19,327 nucleotides of DNA, from contig CAZTTG010000110.1 in assembly GCA_964615935.1 (NCBI GenBank), positions 1-19,327 of the forward strand, in the 5' to 3' direction. The notes beneath the pieces were generated by a model. That model saw nothing but the letters and a program-made list of their open reading frames with translations. It was not told the origin of the DNA and searched no databases. The DNA comes from CAZTTG01 sp964615935 (lineage in GTDB: Bacteria; Planctomycetota; UBA1135; GCA-002686595). Every line of letters begins with the position of its first letter. Position 1 is the stretch's first letter. Below are positions 1 through 7,407 of this stretch, piece after piece. Both the position numbers and the translations under genes were made by a program.

Positions 1-201
1 GCCGTTGACGCAGAAGATGCCCTGGGCCCCGCCGTCCTTGTGGTGGTGGCCGAAGACCGAGATGCCGGCCGCGAAGAGCGCCGAGCTGATCATCTCGCCC
101 GGGCGCGCCTGGAGCTCCTGGCCGTCGAAGCGGAAGCGCACCGAGGGCTCCGGCAGGGGGGCCAGCACGGGGTGATCGCAGATGCGGAGCTGGCGCGTCA
201 T
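1..201 (-). CDS. [2Fe-2S]-binding FAD-dependent oxidoreductase, N-terminal fragment (runs off the left edge)
   Basis: Only the first 67 codons are present. They begin MTRQLRICDHPVLAPL and continue through a ubiquitin-like [2Fe-2S] fold of the Fer2_4 type: a 'GQELQARPGEMISSALFAAG' stretch, then FGHHHKDGGAQGIFCVNG with the first cluster cysteine. From memory, this 'FGHHHKDG..QGIFC.NGQC' signature is the N-terminus of pyridine-nucleotide-disulfide-type FAD oxidoreductases found beside Hdr/Nuo-like redox operons in anaerobes. The FAD domains would lie beyond the window. The ATG at 199-201 overlaps the TGA of the preceding gene at 198-200 (ATGA), so the two are translationally coupled. By context it is the next subunit of the NADH-linked redox complex. 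The family is fairly sure, but the full architecture and reaction cannot be seen here. Confidence 0.75.
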   Translation of the reverse strand, partial: MTRQLRICDHPVLAPLPEPSVRFRFDGQELQARPGEMISSALFAAGISVFGHHHKDGGAQGIFCVNG

Positions 202-2246
202 GCTTCGACCTCGCTCGCGGCCGAGGACAGGACGGGCAGGGGCGGGTTCTCGAGGGAGCGCAGGCTCATCGGGACGCGCGTGCAGGTGAGCCAGGCGAGC
301 TGATGCGCGAGCACCGGCGTCACCCGGCTCGAGCGCCAGGTGCCCTCCCGCGCGACCAGCCCCCAGCGGGCGAGGGCGAGGGCGTCCGGCACGAGCAGGG
401 CCGTCGCGCCTCCCTCCTCGACGCGGACCAGGCGCTCCTCGGCCCGATCGCGATCGCCGGGCGAGAGGGCGAAGCCCTCGGGCAGGGGATCGGGCCCCGC
501 GTCCAGCGCCTCGCAGCCCAGGGCCTCGATCATGGCCGCCTGCTCGGGAGTCCCGTCGCAGGCGACCTTCGTTCCGCCGGCCGGGCGCGGCAGCGCAGCT
601 CCCCCATCGAGGAGGAGGCCGTCCAGGGTGACCGCCTGCACGCCGCGAGCCGCCAGCAGCGCCCTGTCTGCTGAGGACAGCGCATAGACGGTCCTGGCGC
701 GCCACAGGCGCTCCACCCGGCTCGGGGCGAGCTGACCGCAACCCGCCACTTCGATCCCGACTCTGTCGTGGCCCAGCTCGGAGAGCACGGCCAGCGCGGT
801 GCGCAGCACGTCCGGCGGCCTCACCGGCGCCAGCAGGGAGTCGGCCAGCACCGAGAGGTACGGCAGGTCGCCCGCGAAGAGGACCGGGTCCCCCTCGCCC
901 GCCGCGGGCAGGTCGTGCTCGGCCAGCCAGGCCGCTCCGTCGGGCTCGAGCTCCTCGCGGCCGGACAACCAGCGAAGAAGAGCCAGGCAGGTGTCGAGGC
1001 CCTCGAGCCCGATGAGATCGTCGGGGGCCGGCTCGCGCAGGGGGGTGTGGCCCGGACCTCCCGCGAAGGCGCGCACGGTCTCCAGCGGTCCCTCGGGTCC
1101 CGGCCGGGGCACCTCGAAGCGCACCCGATCGGCTCCCAGGCCCACCATGCCCAGAGCCTGGCCGGCGCGCCGCACCCGATCGCGGACCGGGTCCTCGGCG
1201 CCGTTCAGCCAGCAGGTCTCCTGCTGCCGGCCGAGCACCAGCACGCCCGAGGCGCCGCGGGCCGCGTCCGCCAGGAGCAGCGGCAGGCTGAGCCGGCCGG
1301 TGCAGGGAAGCTCGACGAGGCGCGCGACCTCGGGAAGATCGCGATCACCGAGGTCGGCGCGCCCGCAGGCGTAGACGGTCGCGCGTTCCTCGCCCGAGAT
1401 CCTGGGGAAGAGAGCACCCCAGTTGAGGTCGACCTGATCGATGGCGCCCGTGGGACAGGCGCCGACGCAGGCCCCGCAGCCTCGGCAGTGCTCCACCGGA
1501 ATGGTCGCGACCCGCTGGCCTCCGCGGCGCACGGCAACTCGCGCCACTGCGAAAGGACAGGCCTCCTCGCAGGCGCCGCAGCCCACGCAGCGTGTGCGCT
1601 CGACCGTGCACGGGGAGATCGAGAAGCGGCGGCCCCAGATCCGGAAGTCACCCTCGCTCCGCTCGTACCGGATGTGGCTGGTGGGGCAGACAAGGGCGCA
1701 GGCCCCGCAGCCGATGCAGTCTTCGGGCGGTGCCTCGGCGAAGGCCCCCACTGCCTTGGTGGCGCCGCGGTTGAAGGTGGTGATCGCGCTGGTGGCGTGA
1801 GCCTCGCACACGCGCGTGCACAGCCCGCAGAGGATGCAGTCGTCGGCCTCGGGGTCGACGTGCAGGTGCTCGGTGCTCGCGCCGTGCTTCGCCGCGAGAT
1901 CGGCGATGAGCTTCGAGCCCGGGCAGCGGGCGGCCTGCAGGGTCAGGACGCGGCGGCGCGCCTCGAGCACCGCGGGGCTCGCGGTCTCGACCTCGATGCC
2001 CTCGGCCACCGGGTAGAGGCAGGCGGTCATCAGCCCCCTCCAGCCGTTCCAGTCCGGGTGGGTGACCTCAACCATGCACAGGCGACAGGCCGCGGCCGGC
2101 TCGAGCGTGGGGTGATCGCAGAGGGTAGGGATCTCGATGCCCATCCCGCGGGCCACGCCCAGCACGTAGGCGCCCGGCTCGGCCTCGACCGATCGGCCGT
2201 CGATGCTCAGGCGGACCCGTCTCGACGAGGGGGCGGGCGCGCTCAT
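198..2246 (-). CDS. NuoG-like iron-sulfur subunit fused to an MvhD-like domain and a degenerate HdrD-like domain
   Basis: Protein of 682 aa and likely the electron-wiring subunit of the left-operon complex. Residues 10-90 are a NuoG-type [2Fe-2S] domain (C43, C54, C57, C76). The NuoG His-Cys3 cluster region that should follow is degenerate. Four CxxCxxCxxxC ferredoxin sets follow: C137/140/143/147, C177/180/183/187, C220/223/226/230 and C254/257/260/264. Residues 290-395 resemble the MvhD/FrhD hydrogenase iron-sulfur subunit ('GASGVLVLG' core), keeping C294, C315 and C345 but with Arg340 where the family's 'LGC' has cysteine. Residues 455-655 have the layout of an HdrD/GlpC-type CCG protein with almost all ligands gone (FAGD for F.GC, GCG for CCG). 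The start ATG at 2244-2246 overlaps the upstream TGA as ATGA. The long in-frame extension upstream of it is shadow of nuoEF. Domain calls for residues 1-395 are solid; the HdrD-like call is inference. Confidence 0.85.
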   Translation of the reverse strand: MSAPAPSSRRVRLSIDGRSVEAEPGAYVLGVARGMGIEIPTLCDHPTLEPAAACRLCMVEVTHPDWNGWRGLMTACLYPVAEGIEVETASPAVLEARRRVLTLQAARCPGSKLIADLAAKHGASTEHLHVDPEADDCILCGLCTRVCEAHATSAITTFNRGATKAVGAFAEAPPEDCIGCGACALVCPTSHIRYERSEGDFRIWGRRFSISPCTVERTRCVGCGACEEACPFAVARVAVRRGGQRVATIPVEHCRGCGACVGACPTGAIDQVDLNWGALFPRISGEERATVYACGRADLGDRDLPEVARLVELPCTGRLSLPLLLADAARGASGVLVLGRQQETCWLNGAEDPVRDRVRRAGQALGMVGLGADRVRFEVPRPGPEGPLETVRAFAGGPGHTPLREPAPDDLIGLEGLDTCLALLRWLSGREELEPDGAAWLAEHDLPAAGEGDPVLFAGDLPYLSVLADSLLAPVRPPDVLRTALAVLSELGHDRVGIEVAGCGQLAPSRVERLWRARTVYALSSADRALLAARGVQAVTLDGLLLDGGAALPRPAGGTKVACDGTPEQAAMIEALGCEALDAGPDPLPEGFALSPGDRDRAEERLVRVEEGGATALLVPDALALARWGLVAREGTWRSSRVTPVLAHQLAWLTCTRVPMSLRSLENPPLPVLSSAASEVEA

Positions 2247-4639
2247 CTCCTCACCCCCGGGATCACGCGGACCGCCTCGTACTTGCTGCAGATGGCCTTG
2301 CAGATGCCGCAGCGGTCGCAGATCTCCTGGTCGATGACGTGGACCTGGTCCCGCTGGCCGGTGATGGCCCCGCCGGGGCAGGCCGCGATGCACAGGAGGC
2401 AGCCGGGGCAGTCCTCGGTGATCTCGTAGCGGATCAGCTCGCGGCACACGCCCGCCGGGCAGCTCCCCTCGATGTGGGCGACGTACTCGTCGCGGAAGGT
2501 GCGCAGGGTGGAGAGCACCGGGTTGGGGGCGCTCTTGCCCAGGCCGCACAGGCTGCTCTCCTCCATGCCGGCGGCGATCTCCTCGATCACCTCCAGCTCG
2601 GCCAGGCTGGACTCGCCCCGGGTGACCCGTCCCAGGAGATGCGAGAGCTGCGGCAGACCCAGGCGGCAGGGCGCGCACTTGCCGCAGGACTCCTCCATCA
2701 GGAAGTCCACGAAGTAGCGCGCCACGTCGACCATGCAGGTCTCCTGGTCCATGACGATCATGCCGCCCGAGCCCATCATCGACCCCGCCTCGGTCAGCGC
2801 GTCGAAGTCGATGGGCAGGTCGAGCTGGCTCTCCGGCAGGCAGCCGCCCGAGGGGCCGCCGGTCTGGACCGCCTTGAAGACGCGCCCCTTGCGCATGCCG
2901 CCGCCCACCTCGAAGATGAGCTCGCGCAGCGTCGTCCCCATGGGCACCTCGACCAGGCCGGTGCGCCGGACCTGGCCCACCAGCGAGAAGGCCTTGGTGC
3001 CCTTGGAGCGCTCGGTGCCGATGTCGGAGAGCCAGCCGGCGCCCTGGCGCACGATGCCCGGCACCAGGGCCCAGCTCTCGACGTTGTTCAGCACGGTGGG
3101 CGAGTCGTACAGGCCGCGCTCAACCGAGCGGGTGTACTTGGCGCGGGGCTCGCCCACCTTGCCCTCGATGCTACGCATCAGGGCGGTGGACTCGCCGCAC
3201 ACGAAGGCGCCGCCCCCGCGCGAGATCTTCACGTCGAGGTCGAGCGAGCTGCCCAGGATGCCCTTCCCCAGCAGGCCCGCCCGCCGGCAGGTCTCGATGG
3301 CGCGCTCGAGGCGGAGCACCGCCAGCGGGTACTCGGCGCGCACGTAGATCCAGCCCTCGCTCGCGCCCAGGGCGAAGGCGCCGAGGATCATCCCCTCGAG
3401 CACCTGGTAGGGCGAGCCCTCCATGATGGCGCGGTCCATGAAGGCGCCCGGGTCGCCCTCGTCGCCGTTGCACAGCACGTAGGGCGGCCGGCCGGCGCGC
3501 TCGGCGGCGCGCAGCGCGGAGCGCCACTTGCGCCCGGTGGAGAAGCCCGCGCCGCCGCGCCCGCGCAGGCCGGAGGCCTCCACCTCGGCCAGAACCTCCT
3601 CGGGGGTCTTGCCGGAGAGCGCGGCGGCCAGCGCCTCGAAGCCGCGGTGCGCCAGGTACTGGTCCAGGCTCTCGGGATCGACCCGGCCGCAGGTGTCCAG
3701 CGCGCGCAGCTCCTGGCCGCTGTAGAAGGGGTGCCCCTCGCGGCCGCGCGCCTCGCCCAGCAGGCGCTCGACCACCGTTCCCTCGGCCAGGGCGCTCACG
3801 ACGTCGGCCGCGTCGCGCGGCTTCACGCCGGCGTAGAGCGCGTCCTCGGGGAGCACGTGCACCAGGGGGCCCTGCTGGCACAGGCCCTGGCAGCCGGTGA
3901 GGCAGAGGTCGCGCACCTCGCCGTGGGCCTCATTGAGGCCGTTCAGGCCGACCTGCAGGGCGACGCCCTGCGCCCTGGCCTCCTCCTGGATGGCGTCGCG
4001 CACCTCGCGGGCGCCGGCGGCCAGGCAGCCCGGCCCGCCGCACACGCGGACGTGGCCCTGAAAGGCGTCGAGCGCCTCGCGGGCCTCGCGCGCGCGGTCG
4101 AGCAGGGCCTCGGGAGAGCCCAGGCGCTCGATCTCGACCTCGGCGATCTCGGTCGCGGCGGGCTTCCCGTTGGTCGGCTCCTTGGCGAGGCTCTTCAGCA
4201 GGCGCCCCACGCGCGAGAGCTTGACCTCGGGGTGGTAGCGCTCGCCCGTGACCACCACCGGCGCCATGGCGCAGGCGCCCACGCAGTTCACCGTCTTGAT
4301 GGTGAAGCCCAGGTCCTCGGTGGTCCCCCCCAACGGCACCCCGAGCTGGCGGCACAGCTCGTCCTCCAGGAGCTGGGCCCCGCGCACGTGGCAGGCGGTG
4401 CCCTTGCACACCTGAATGATGGTGCGGCCCTGGGGATCGAGGCTGAAGACCTTGTAGAAGGTGGCGACCGAGAAGACCCGCGAGGCGGGGAGGTCGAGCT
4501 CGCGCGCGACCCGCTCCAGGGCCTCGCAGGGGAGGTGGCGCAGCTCGGTCTGGATGTCCTGCAGCACCATCACCAGGGAGGACTCGTCGCGTGGGTAGCG
4601 ACCCAGGATGGCGTCCACCTTGGTGAGGTCGGGGTGCAT
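2243..4639 (-). CDS. Fused NuoE-NuoF NADH dehydrogenase (diaphorase) subunit with extra ferredoxin domains
   Basis: Protein of 798 aa that should oxidise NADH with FMN and pass electrons to iron-sulfur clusters. Residues 1-155 are a NuoE thioredoxin-like [2Fe-2S] domain (C78, C83, C119, C123; 'NCVGACAMAP'). Residues 195-290 hold a second thioredoxin-like [2Fe-2S] set (C200, C205, C246, C250). Residues 320-720 are NuoF: GRGGAGF at 360-366 (NADH/FMN site), NGDEGDPGAF, and the [4Fe-4S] ligands C652, C655, C658 and C698. A C-terminal two-cluster ferredoxin has C744/747/750/754 and C774/777/780/784. This resembles HndC/HydB-type subunits plus a fused NuoE. I chose ATG 4637-4639 because a GGAG lies about 10 nt upstream and NuoE homology begins there. 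The ATG at 4696 would add an unusual Cys/Pro/Arg-rich leader and sits very near a putative -10. The downstream gene overlaps by ATGA. It is soluble, with no membrane segments. Confidence 0.93.
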   Translation of the reverse strand: MHPDLTKVDAILGRYPRDESSLVMVLQDIQTELRHLPCEALERVARELDLPASRVFSVATFYKVFSLDPQGRTIIQVCKGTACHVRGAQLLEDELCRQLGVPLGGTTEDLGFTIKTVNCVGACAMAPVVVTGERYHPEVKLSRVGRLLKSLAKEPTNGKPAATEIAEVEIERLGSPEALLDRAREAREALDAFQGHVRVCGGPGCLAAGAREVRDAIQEEARAQGVALQVGLNGLNEAHGEVRDLCLTGCQGLCQQGPLVHVLPEDALYAGVKPRDAADVVSALAEGTVVERLLGEARGREGHPFYSGQELRALDTCGRVDPESLDQYLAHRGFEALAAALSGKTPEEVLAEVEASGLRGRGGAGFSTGRKWRSALRAAERAGRPPYVLCNGDEGDPGAFMDRAIMEGSPYQVLEGMILGAFALGASEGWIYVRAEYPLAVLRLERAIETCRRAGLLGKGILGSSLDLDVKISRGGGAFVCGESTALMRSIEGKVGEPRAKYTRSVERGLYDSPTVLNNVESWALVPGIVRQGAGWLSDIGTERSKGTKAFSLVGQVRRTGLVEVPMGTTLRELIFEVGGGMRKGRVFKAVQTGGPSGGCLPESQLDLPIDFDALTEAGSMMGSGGMIVMDQETCMVDVARYFVDFLMEESCGKCAPCRLGLPQLSHLLGRVTRGESSLAELEVIEEIAAGMEESSLCGLGKSAPNPVLSTLRTFRDEYVAHIEGSCPAGVCRELIRYEITEDCPGCLLCIAACPGGAITGQRDQVHVIDQEICDRCGICKAICSKYEAVRVIPGVRR

Positions 4640-4713
4640 GCGCGGGCTCCGTCTCGCCGGGCACGGAGGGGGGCAGCAGGGCTCCGGCACCCCCATGGGT
4701 CCAGGCGGCGCCC

Positions 4714-4719
4714 CTTATA
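4714..4719 (-). promoter_or_regulatory. Putative -10 element (TATAAG) upstream of the NuoEF operon
   Basis: On the minus strand the only AT-rich hexamer in the 158-bp gap between the secreted-protein gene (ends 4798) and nuoEF reads TATAAG, five of six matches to the sigma-70-type -10. No convincing -35 sits 16-18 bp upstream. If used, transcription would start near 4707, giving a leader of about 68 nt to the ATG at 4639. The rest of the 4640-4797 gap is GC-rich and I see nothing else in it. The operon could equally be read through from the upstream gene. Confidence 0.3.
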
Positions 4720-4797
4720 CCACATCCGCTCGCCGGGGCTCCAGCGAACGCGACGCCGCTCCGGACCGAACCGTCCACGCCGGCGGCGGGGGCGGGC

Positions 4798-6360
4798 TCA
4801 GCGCCGGGCTCGCGAGACGGAGTCTCCCTCCGCGTACCACCACACCGCGGCGACGCCGGCGCCGATGCACGCCAGGGGAAGCCCACGCTCCTGCAGGACG
4901 AGCGCGGAATCGGACTCGCGAGCCAGGCTCACGGAGTAGACCGGCAGGTGCCGGGCCAGGAGGTCGGCGCCGGGCAGCCACTCGCGCTTCATGACGGGGA
5001 TCTCGATCTGCGGCAGCTCGGCCAGATCCTCGAGGGCCGGGCCGAAGAGGTGCTCGAAGGCACCCGGATCCTCGCCACCCTCCAGGGGCTCGAAGGACCA
5101 CCCCACCCGCTCGAGCCGCTCGCCCCCTCCCCCGACCAGGTTCTCGACGATCGCGCGGTCCGTGGAGACGATCAGCGCTCCCTGGCCGATCGCCACCGTC
5201 AGCGTCATGCCGGGCACGGGCGCGTCGGGCACGGGAACGTCCCAGCACGCATCCGCCCCCTCCATGTAGGAGAGCGAGAGCTTCTCCGTCATGAGCTTCA
5301 CGAAGCCCTGCACGATGAAGCGCGCGACGTCGTTGAGGGTCGCCACCAGAGTGAGGGTGGGGAGCGGCGTCTCCTCGAGCCGAGCCGCCAGCAGGACGTC
5401 GCCGGAGAACCAGCTCAGGATCGTCAGGGGGCTCGCCCGGAGCTCCTGGGTCATGTCCTCGAGCTCATCCTCGCCCATGGCCGCCGAGAGCCAGTCGGCC
5501 AGGAGCTGGGTGTCCAGGTGCATCACGAGATGCGCGTGGCTCCCCTCGGGCAGGTATCCCAGGATCCGCGATCCGATGCTCCCGCTGCTCCCGGACACCA
5601 GGTCGGGTCCCTCGAGCCGGGCCTCACCATGCCAGACTCCCCCCCTCGGGCCGGCCTCGACCGTGAGGACGGACCGGTCCAGGTTCAGTCCGACGTCGCG
5701 GATCGCCGCCAGCGTCTCCTGCGCCCGTCGCGATTCGTAGTAGAGGTCCTCGAGGCCGCAATCGGCGAGCTCGCGGAAGGCGCTCACCACCGCGCCGGCG
5801 TCCAGGCGCAGCCACAGGGGAGCCGAGGGCGGGTTCCTCCAGCCCGCGCCACCGCCGGCGAGCCGGGACTCCGATCCGAATCGCAGGAGGCCGTCCTGGA
5901 GGACGTGGGGCACCTCGAAGCCCTCGGGCTCGGCGAGGTCGATCCAGTCCGAGAAGCTCCCCGCCGCATCTCCGAGGTCCATGGTCCACACCGCGTCGAT
6001 CGTGGAGGAGGGATCTCCCCCTTCACGGCGACCGCCCAGGTAGGCCGCGAAGTGGGTGTAGCGCAGGGACGCCAGGGCCTCGAGCGCGTCGAAGCCGCCC
6101 TCGGCGACCCACGACCATCGCCCGGCGCGGTCCAGCTCCCGGTAGTGCTCGGCCCACTCGGGATCGCGAAGCAGGGTGAGCGGCCGGGCCTCCAGCGCCG
6201 CCTCTCGCAGGGCCTCCAGATCCGCGGCGGCCATGAGGACGCCGGGGTCCTGCTGCGCGAAGAACGCGCGGGTCTCGGGCCGGGCGGCGCGGTCCTCTCC
6301 GCACGACGGTGCGAGGAGGAGAAGGGTCACGGCGAGGACCGATCGGGTCGGATTCTGCAT
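4798..6360 (-). CDS. Secreted or envelope-anchored protein of unknown function
   Basis: Protein of 520 aa that I do not recognise. The N-terminus MQNPTRSVLAVTLLLLAPSC is a clear export signal. Cys20 could be lipidated, but the lipobox (APSC) is weak, so a simple Sec signal is also possible. The mature part is acidic and mixed alpha/beta, with no catalytic motif I can identify. Near residues 494-510 a short hydrophobic stretch (LPLACIGAGVAAVWWY) is followed by an Arg-rich tail, which could be a second membrane contact. The layout loosely recalls DUF3352-like surface proteins of Planctomycetota and Myxococcota, but I cannot confirm that. No clear Shine-Dalgarno precedes the ATG. It lies 158 bp upstream of the NuoEF operon on the same strand and is divergent from the radical SAM gene. 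Its coding status is supported by length, signal peptide and codon-position GC bias. Confidence 0.8.
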   Translation of the reverse strand: MQNPTRSVLAVTLLLLAPSCGEDRAARPETRAFFAQQDPGVLMAAADLEALREAALEARPLTLLRDPEWAEHYRELDRAGRWSWVAEGGFDALEALASLRYTHFAAYLGGRREGGDPSSTIDAVWTMDLGDAAGSFSDWIDLAEPEGFEVPHVLQDGLLRFGSESRLAGGGAGWRNPPSAPLWLRLDAGAVVSAFRELADCGLEDLYYESRRAQETLAAIRDVGLNLDRSVLTVEAGPRGGVWHGEARLEGPDLVSGSSGSIGSRILGYLPEGSHAHLVMHLDTQLLADWLSAAMGEDELEDMTQELRASPLTILSWFSGDVLLAARLEETPLPTLTLVATLNDVARFIVQGFVKLMTEKLSLSYMEGADACWDVPVPDAPVPGMTLTVAIGQGALIVSTDRAIVENLVGGGGERLERVGWSFEPLEGGEDPGAFEHLFGPALEDLAELPQIEIPVMKREWLPGADLLARHLPVYSVSLARESDSALVLQERGLPLACIGAGVAAVWWYAEGDSVSRARR

Positions 6361-6409
6361 GATGCCCGTGGGTGGTGGCCGGGGGAGACGGAGGGCCGCT
6401 GGAGCGCTC

Positions 6410-6415
6410 AGACTA
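6410..6415 (-). promoter_or_regulatory. Putative -10 element (TAGTCT) for the secreted-protein gene
   Basis: In the 122-bp divergent spacer 6361-6482 the minus strand reads TAGTCT about 50 bp upstream of the ATG at 6360. It fits the relaxed TANNNT -10 used by housekeeping sigma factors in GC-rich bacteria. No clear -35 is visible. It is paired with a plus-strand candidate at 6457-6462, so the spacer probably holds two divergent promoters. Confidence 0.3.
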
Positions 6416-6456
6416 GCAAAGAACGCCGGCGGAGCGGATCCCCGGCGGCCATGCGA

Positions 6457-6462
6457 TACACT
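6457..6462 (+). promoter_or_regulatory. Putative -10 element (TACACT) for the radical SAM operon
   Basis: GATACACT sits 20 bp upstream of the ATG at 6483. A start about 7 nt downstream would give a leader of roughly 14 nt, just enough to include the strong Shine-Dalgarno GAGGAGGA at 6471-6478. No convincing -35 is seen in the GC-rich sequence upstream. Confidence 0.3.
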
Positions 6463-6482
6463 GCCGGGACGAGGAGGACGCC

Positions 6483-7394
6483 ATGAAGCTGACCGGATTG
6501 CACCTCTTGCTCACCTACAAGTGCGTCTACGAGTGCGACCACTGCTTCACCTGGGGGAGCTCCTCCCAGCGGGGCGTCATGACGCTCTCGCAGATCCGCG
6601 AGATTTACCGCCAGGGCCTTGAGCTGGGCACGGTGGAGAGCATCTACCTGGAGGGCGGCGAGCCCTTCATCTACCACCCCATCCTGGTGCGGGCCGCGCG
6701 CGAGGCATCGGAGGCCGGCTTCAGCGTGGGCATCGTGACCAACAACTACTGGGCCACGACGGTCGAGGACGCCGTCGAGTGGCTGCGGCCCCTGGCGGGC
6801 GCGGTGCAGGACCTGTCGCTCTCCACCGACCTCTTCCACGGGGACGAGGTCATGAACGAGCAGGCGCGCAACGCCATGGCGGCGGCCAAGGAGCTGGGCA
6901 TCCCCTCGGACGCGATCGTGTGCGAGGTCCCGGAGGGCGCCGCGGGCTACCCCGAGCGGGCCAAGGGCGCGCAGGTCGAGGGCGGCAAGATCCTGTTCAA
7001 GGGGCGGGCATCGACGAAGCCCGAACTCATGGAGGGGCTCGAGCGCCGGCCCTGGCGCGAGTTCGACGAGTGCCCCCACGAGAAGCTGGACGAGCCCGGC
7101 CGCGTGCACGTGGATCCGCTGGGCAACCTGCACCTCTGCCAGGGGCTCTCGATGGGCAACCTCTTCGAGCGATCCCTGTCGGAGATCGTCGCGAGCTGGG
7201 ATCCCGCGGCCCACCCGGTGGTGGGCCCGCTGCTCGAGGGCGGGCCGGCCGCTCTGGTGGAGCGCTACGGACTGCCGCGCGAGGAGAGCTACGTGGACTT
7301 CTGCCACCTGTGCTACCAGGCCCGCGACCGGCTCCGGGAGCGATTCCCCGAGACCCTCGGCCCGGGACAGATGTACGGGGATCCCGACTCCTAG
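6483..7394 (+). CDS. Radical SAM protein with a SPASM-like C-terminal cysteine set
   Basis: Protein of 303 aa. The radical SAM [4Fe-4S] motif CX3CX2C is C14, C18, C21 (TYKCVYECDHC), and the SAM-binding GGEP is at 58-61. After the partial TIM barrel, C197 (DECPH), C219 (NLHLCQG) and the pair C274/C277 (DFCHLC) could ligate an auxiliary cluster. The 'GRVHVDPLGNLHLCQG.SMGN' stretch looks like the knuckle of SPASM/twitch domains. The substrate is unknown: no short RiPP precursor is evident nearby, and the adjacent genes are an L-2-hydroxyglutarate oxidase and a secreted protein. The start has a strong GAGGAGGA Shine-Dalgarno 4 nt upstream. The stop is 13 bp before the next start, so these are almost certainly co-transcribed. 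The family is certain; the reaction is not. Confidence 0.92.
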   Translation: MKLTGLHLLLTYKCVYECDHCFTWGSSSQRGVMTLSQIREIYRQGLELGTVESIYLEGGEPFIYHPILVRAAREASEAGFSVGIVTNNYWATTVEDAVEWLRPLAGAVQDLSLSTDLFHGDEVMNEQARNAMAAAKELGIPSDAIVCEVPEGAAGYPERAKGAQVEGGKILFKGRASTKPELMEGLERRPWREFDECPHEKLDEPGRVHVDPLGNLHLCQGLSMGNLFERSLSEIVASWDPAAHPVVGPLLEGGPAALVERYGLPREESYVDFCHLCYQARDRLRERFPETLGPGQMYGDPDS

Positions 7395-7407
7395 GGCCTC
7401 GCCGGGG

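Noticed and set aside
768..2429. 553-residue open frame on the plus strand
   Set aside because: Antisense shadow of the NuoG-like gene, whose cysteine clusters show which strand is coding.
4640..4696. Upstream ATG start for the NuoEF gene
   Set aside because: It adds a Cys/Pro/Arg-rich leader not typical of NuoE and lacks a good Shine-Dalgarno, while the ATG at 4639 has one.
2339..4939. 866-residue open frame on the plus strand
   Set aside because: It is antisense to NuoEF, is dominated by Ala, Gly, His, Leu and Arg runs, has no domain, and is explained by the codon bias of the GC-rich gene beneath it.
6361..6482. Short peptide precursor for the radical SAM enzyme
   Set aside because: No open frame with a ribosome binding site and a plausible leader/core was found in this spacer or next to the operon.
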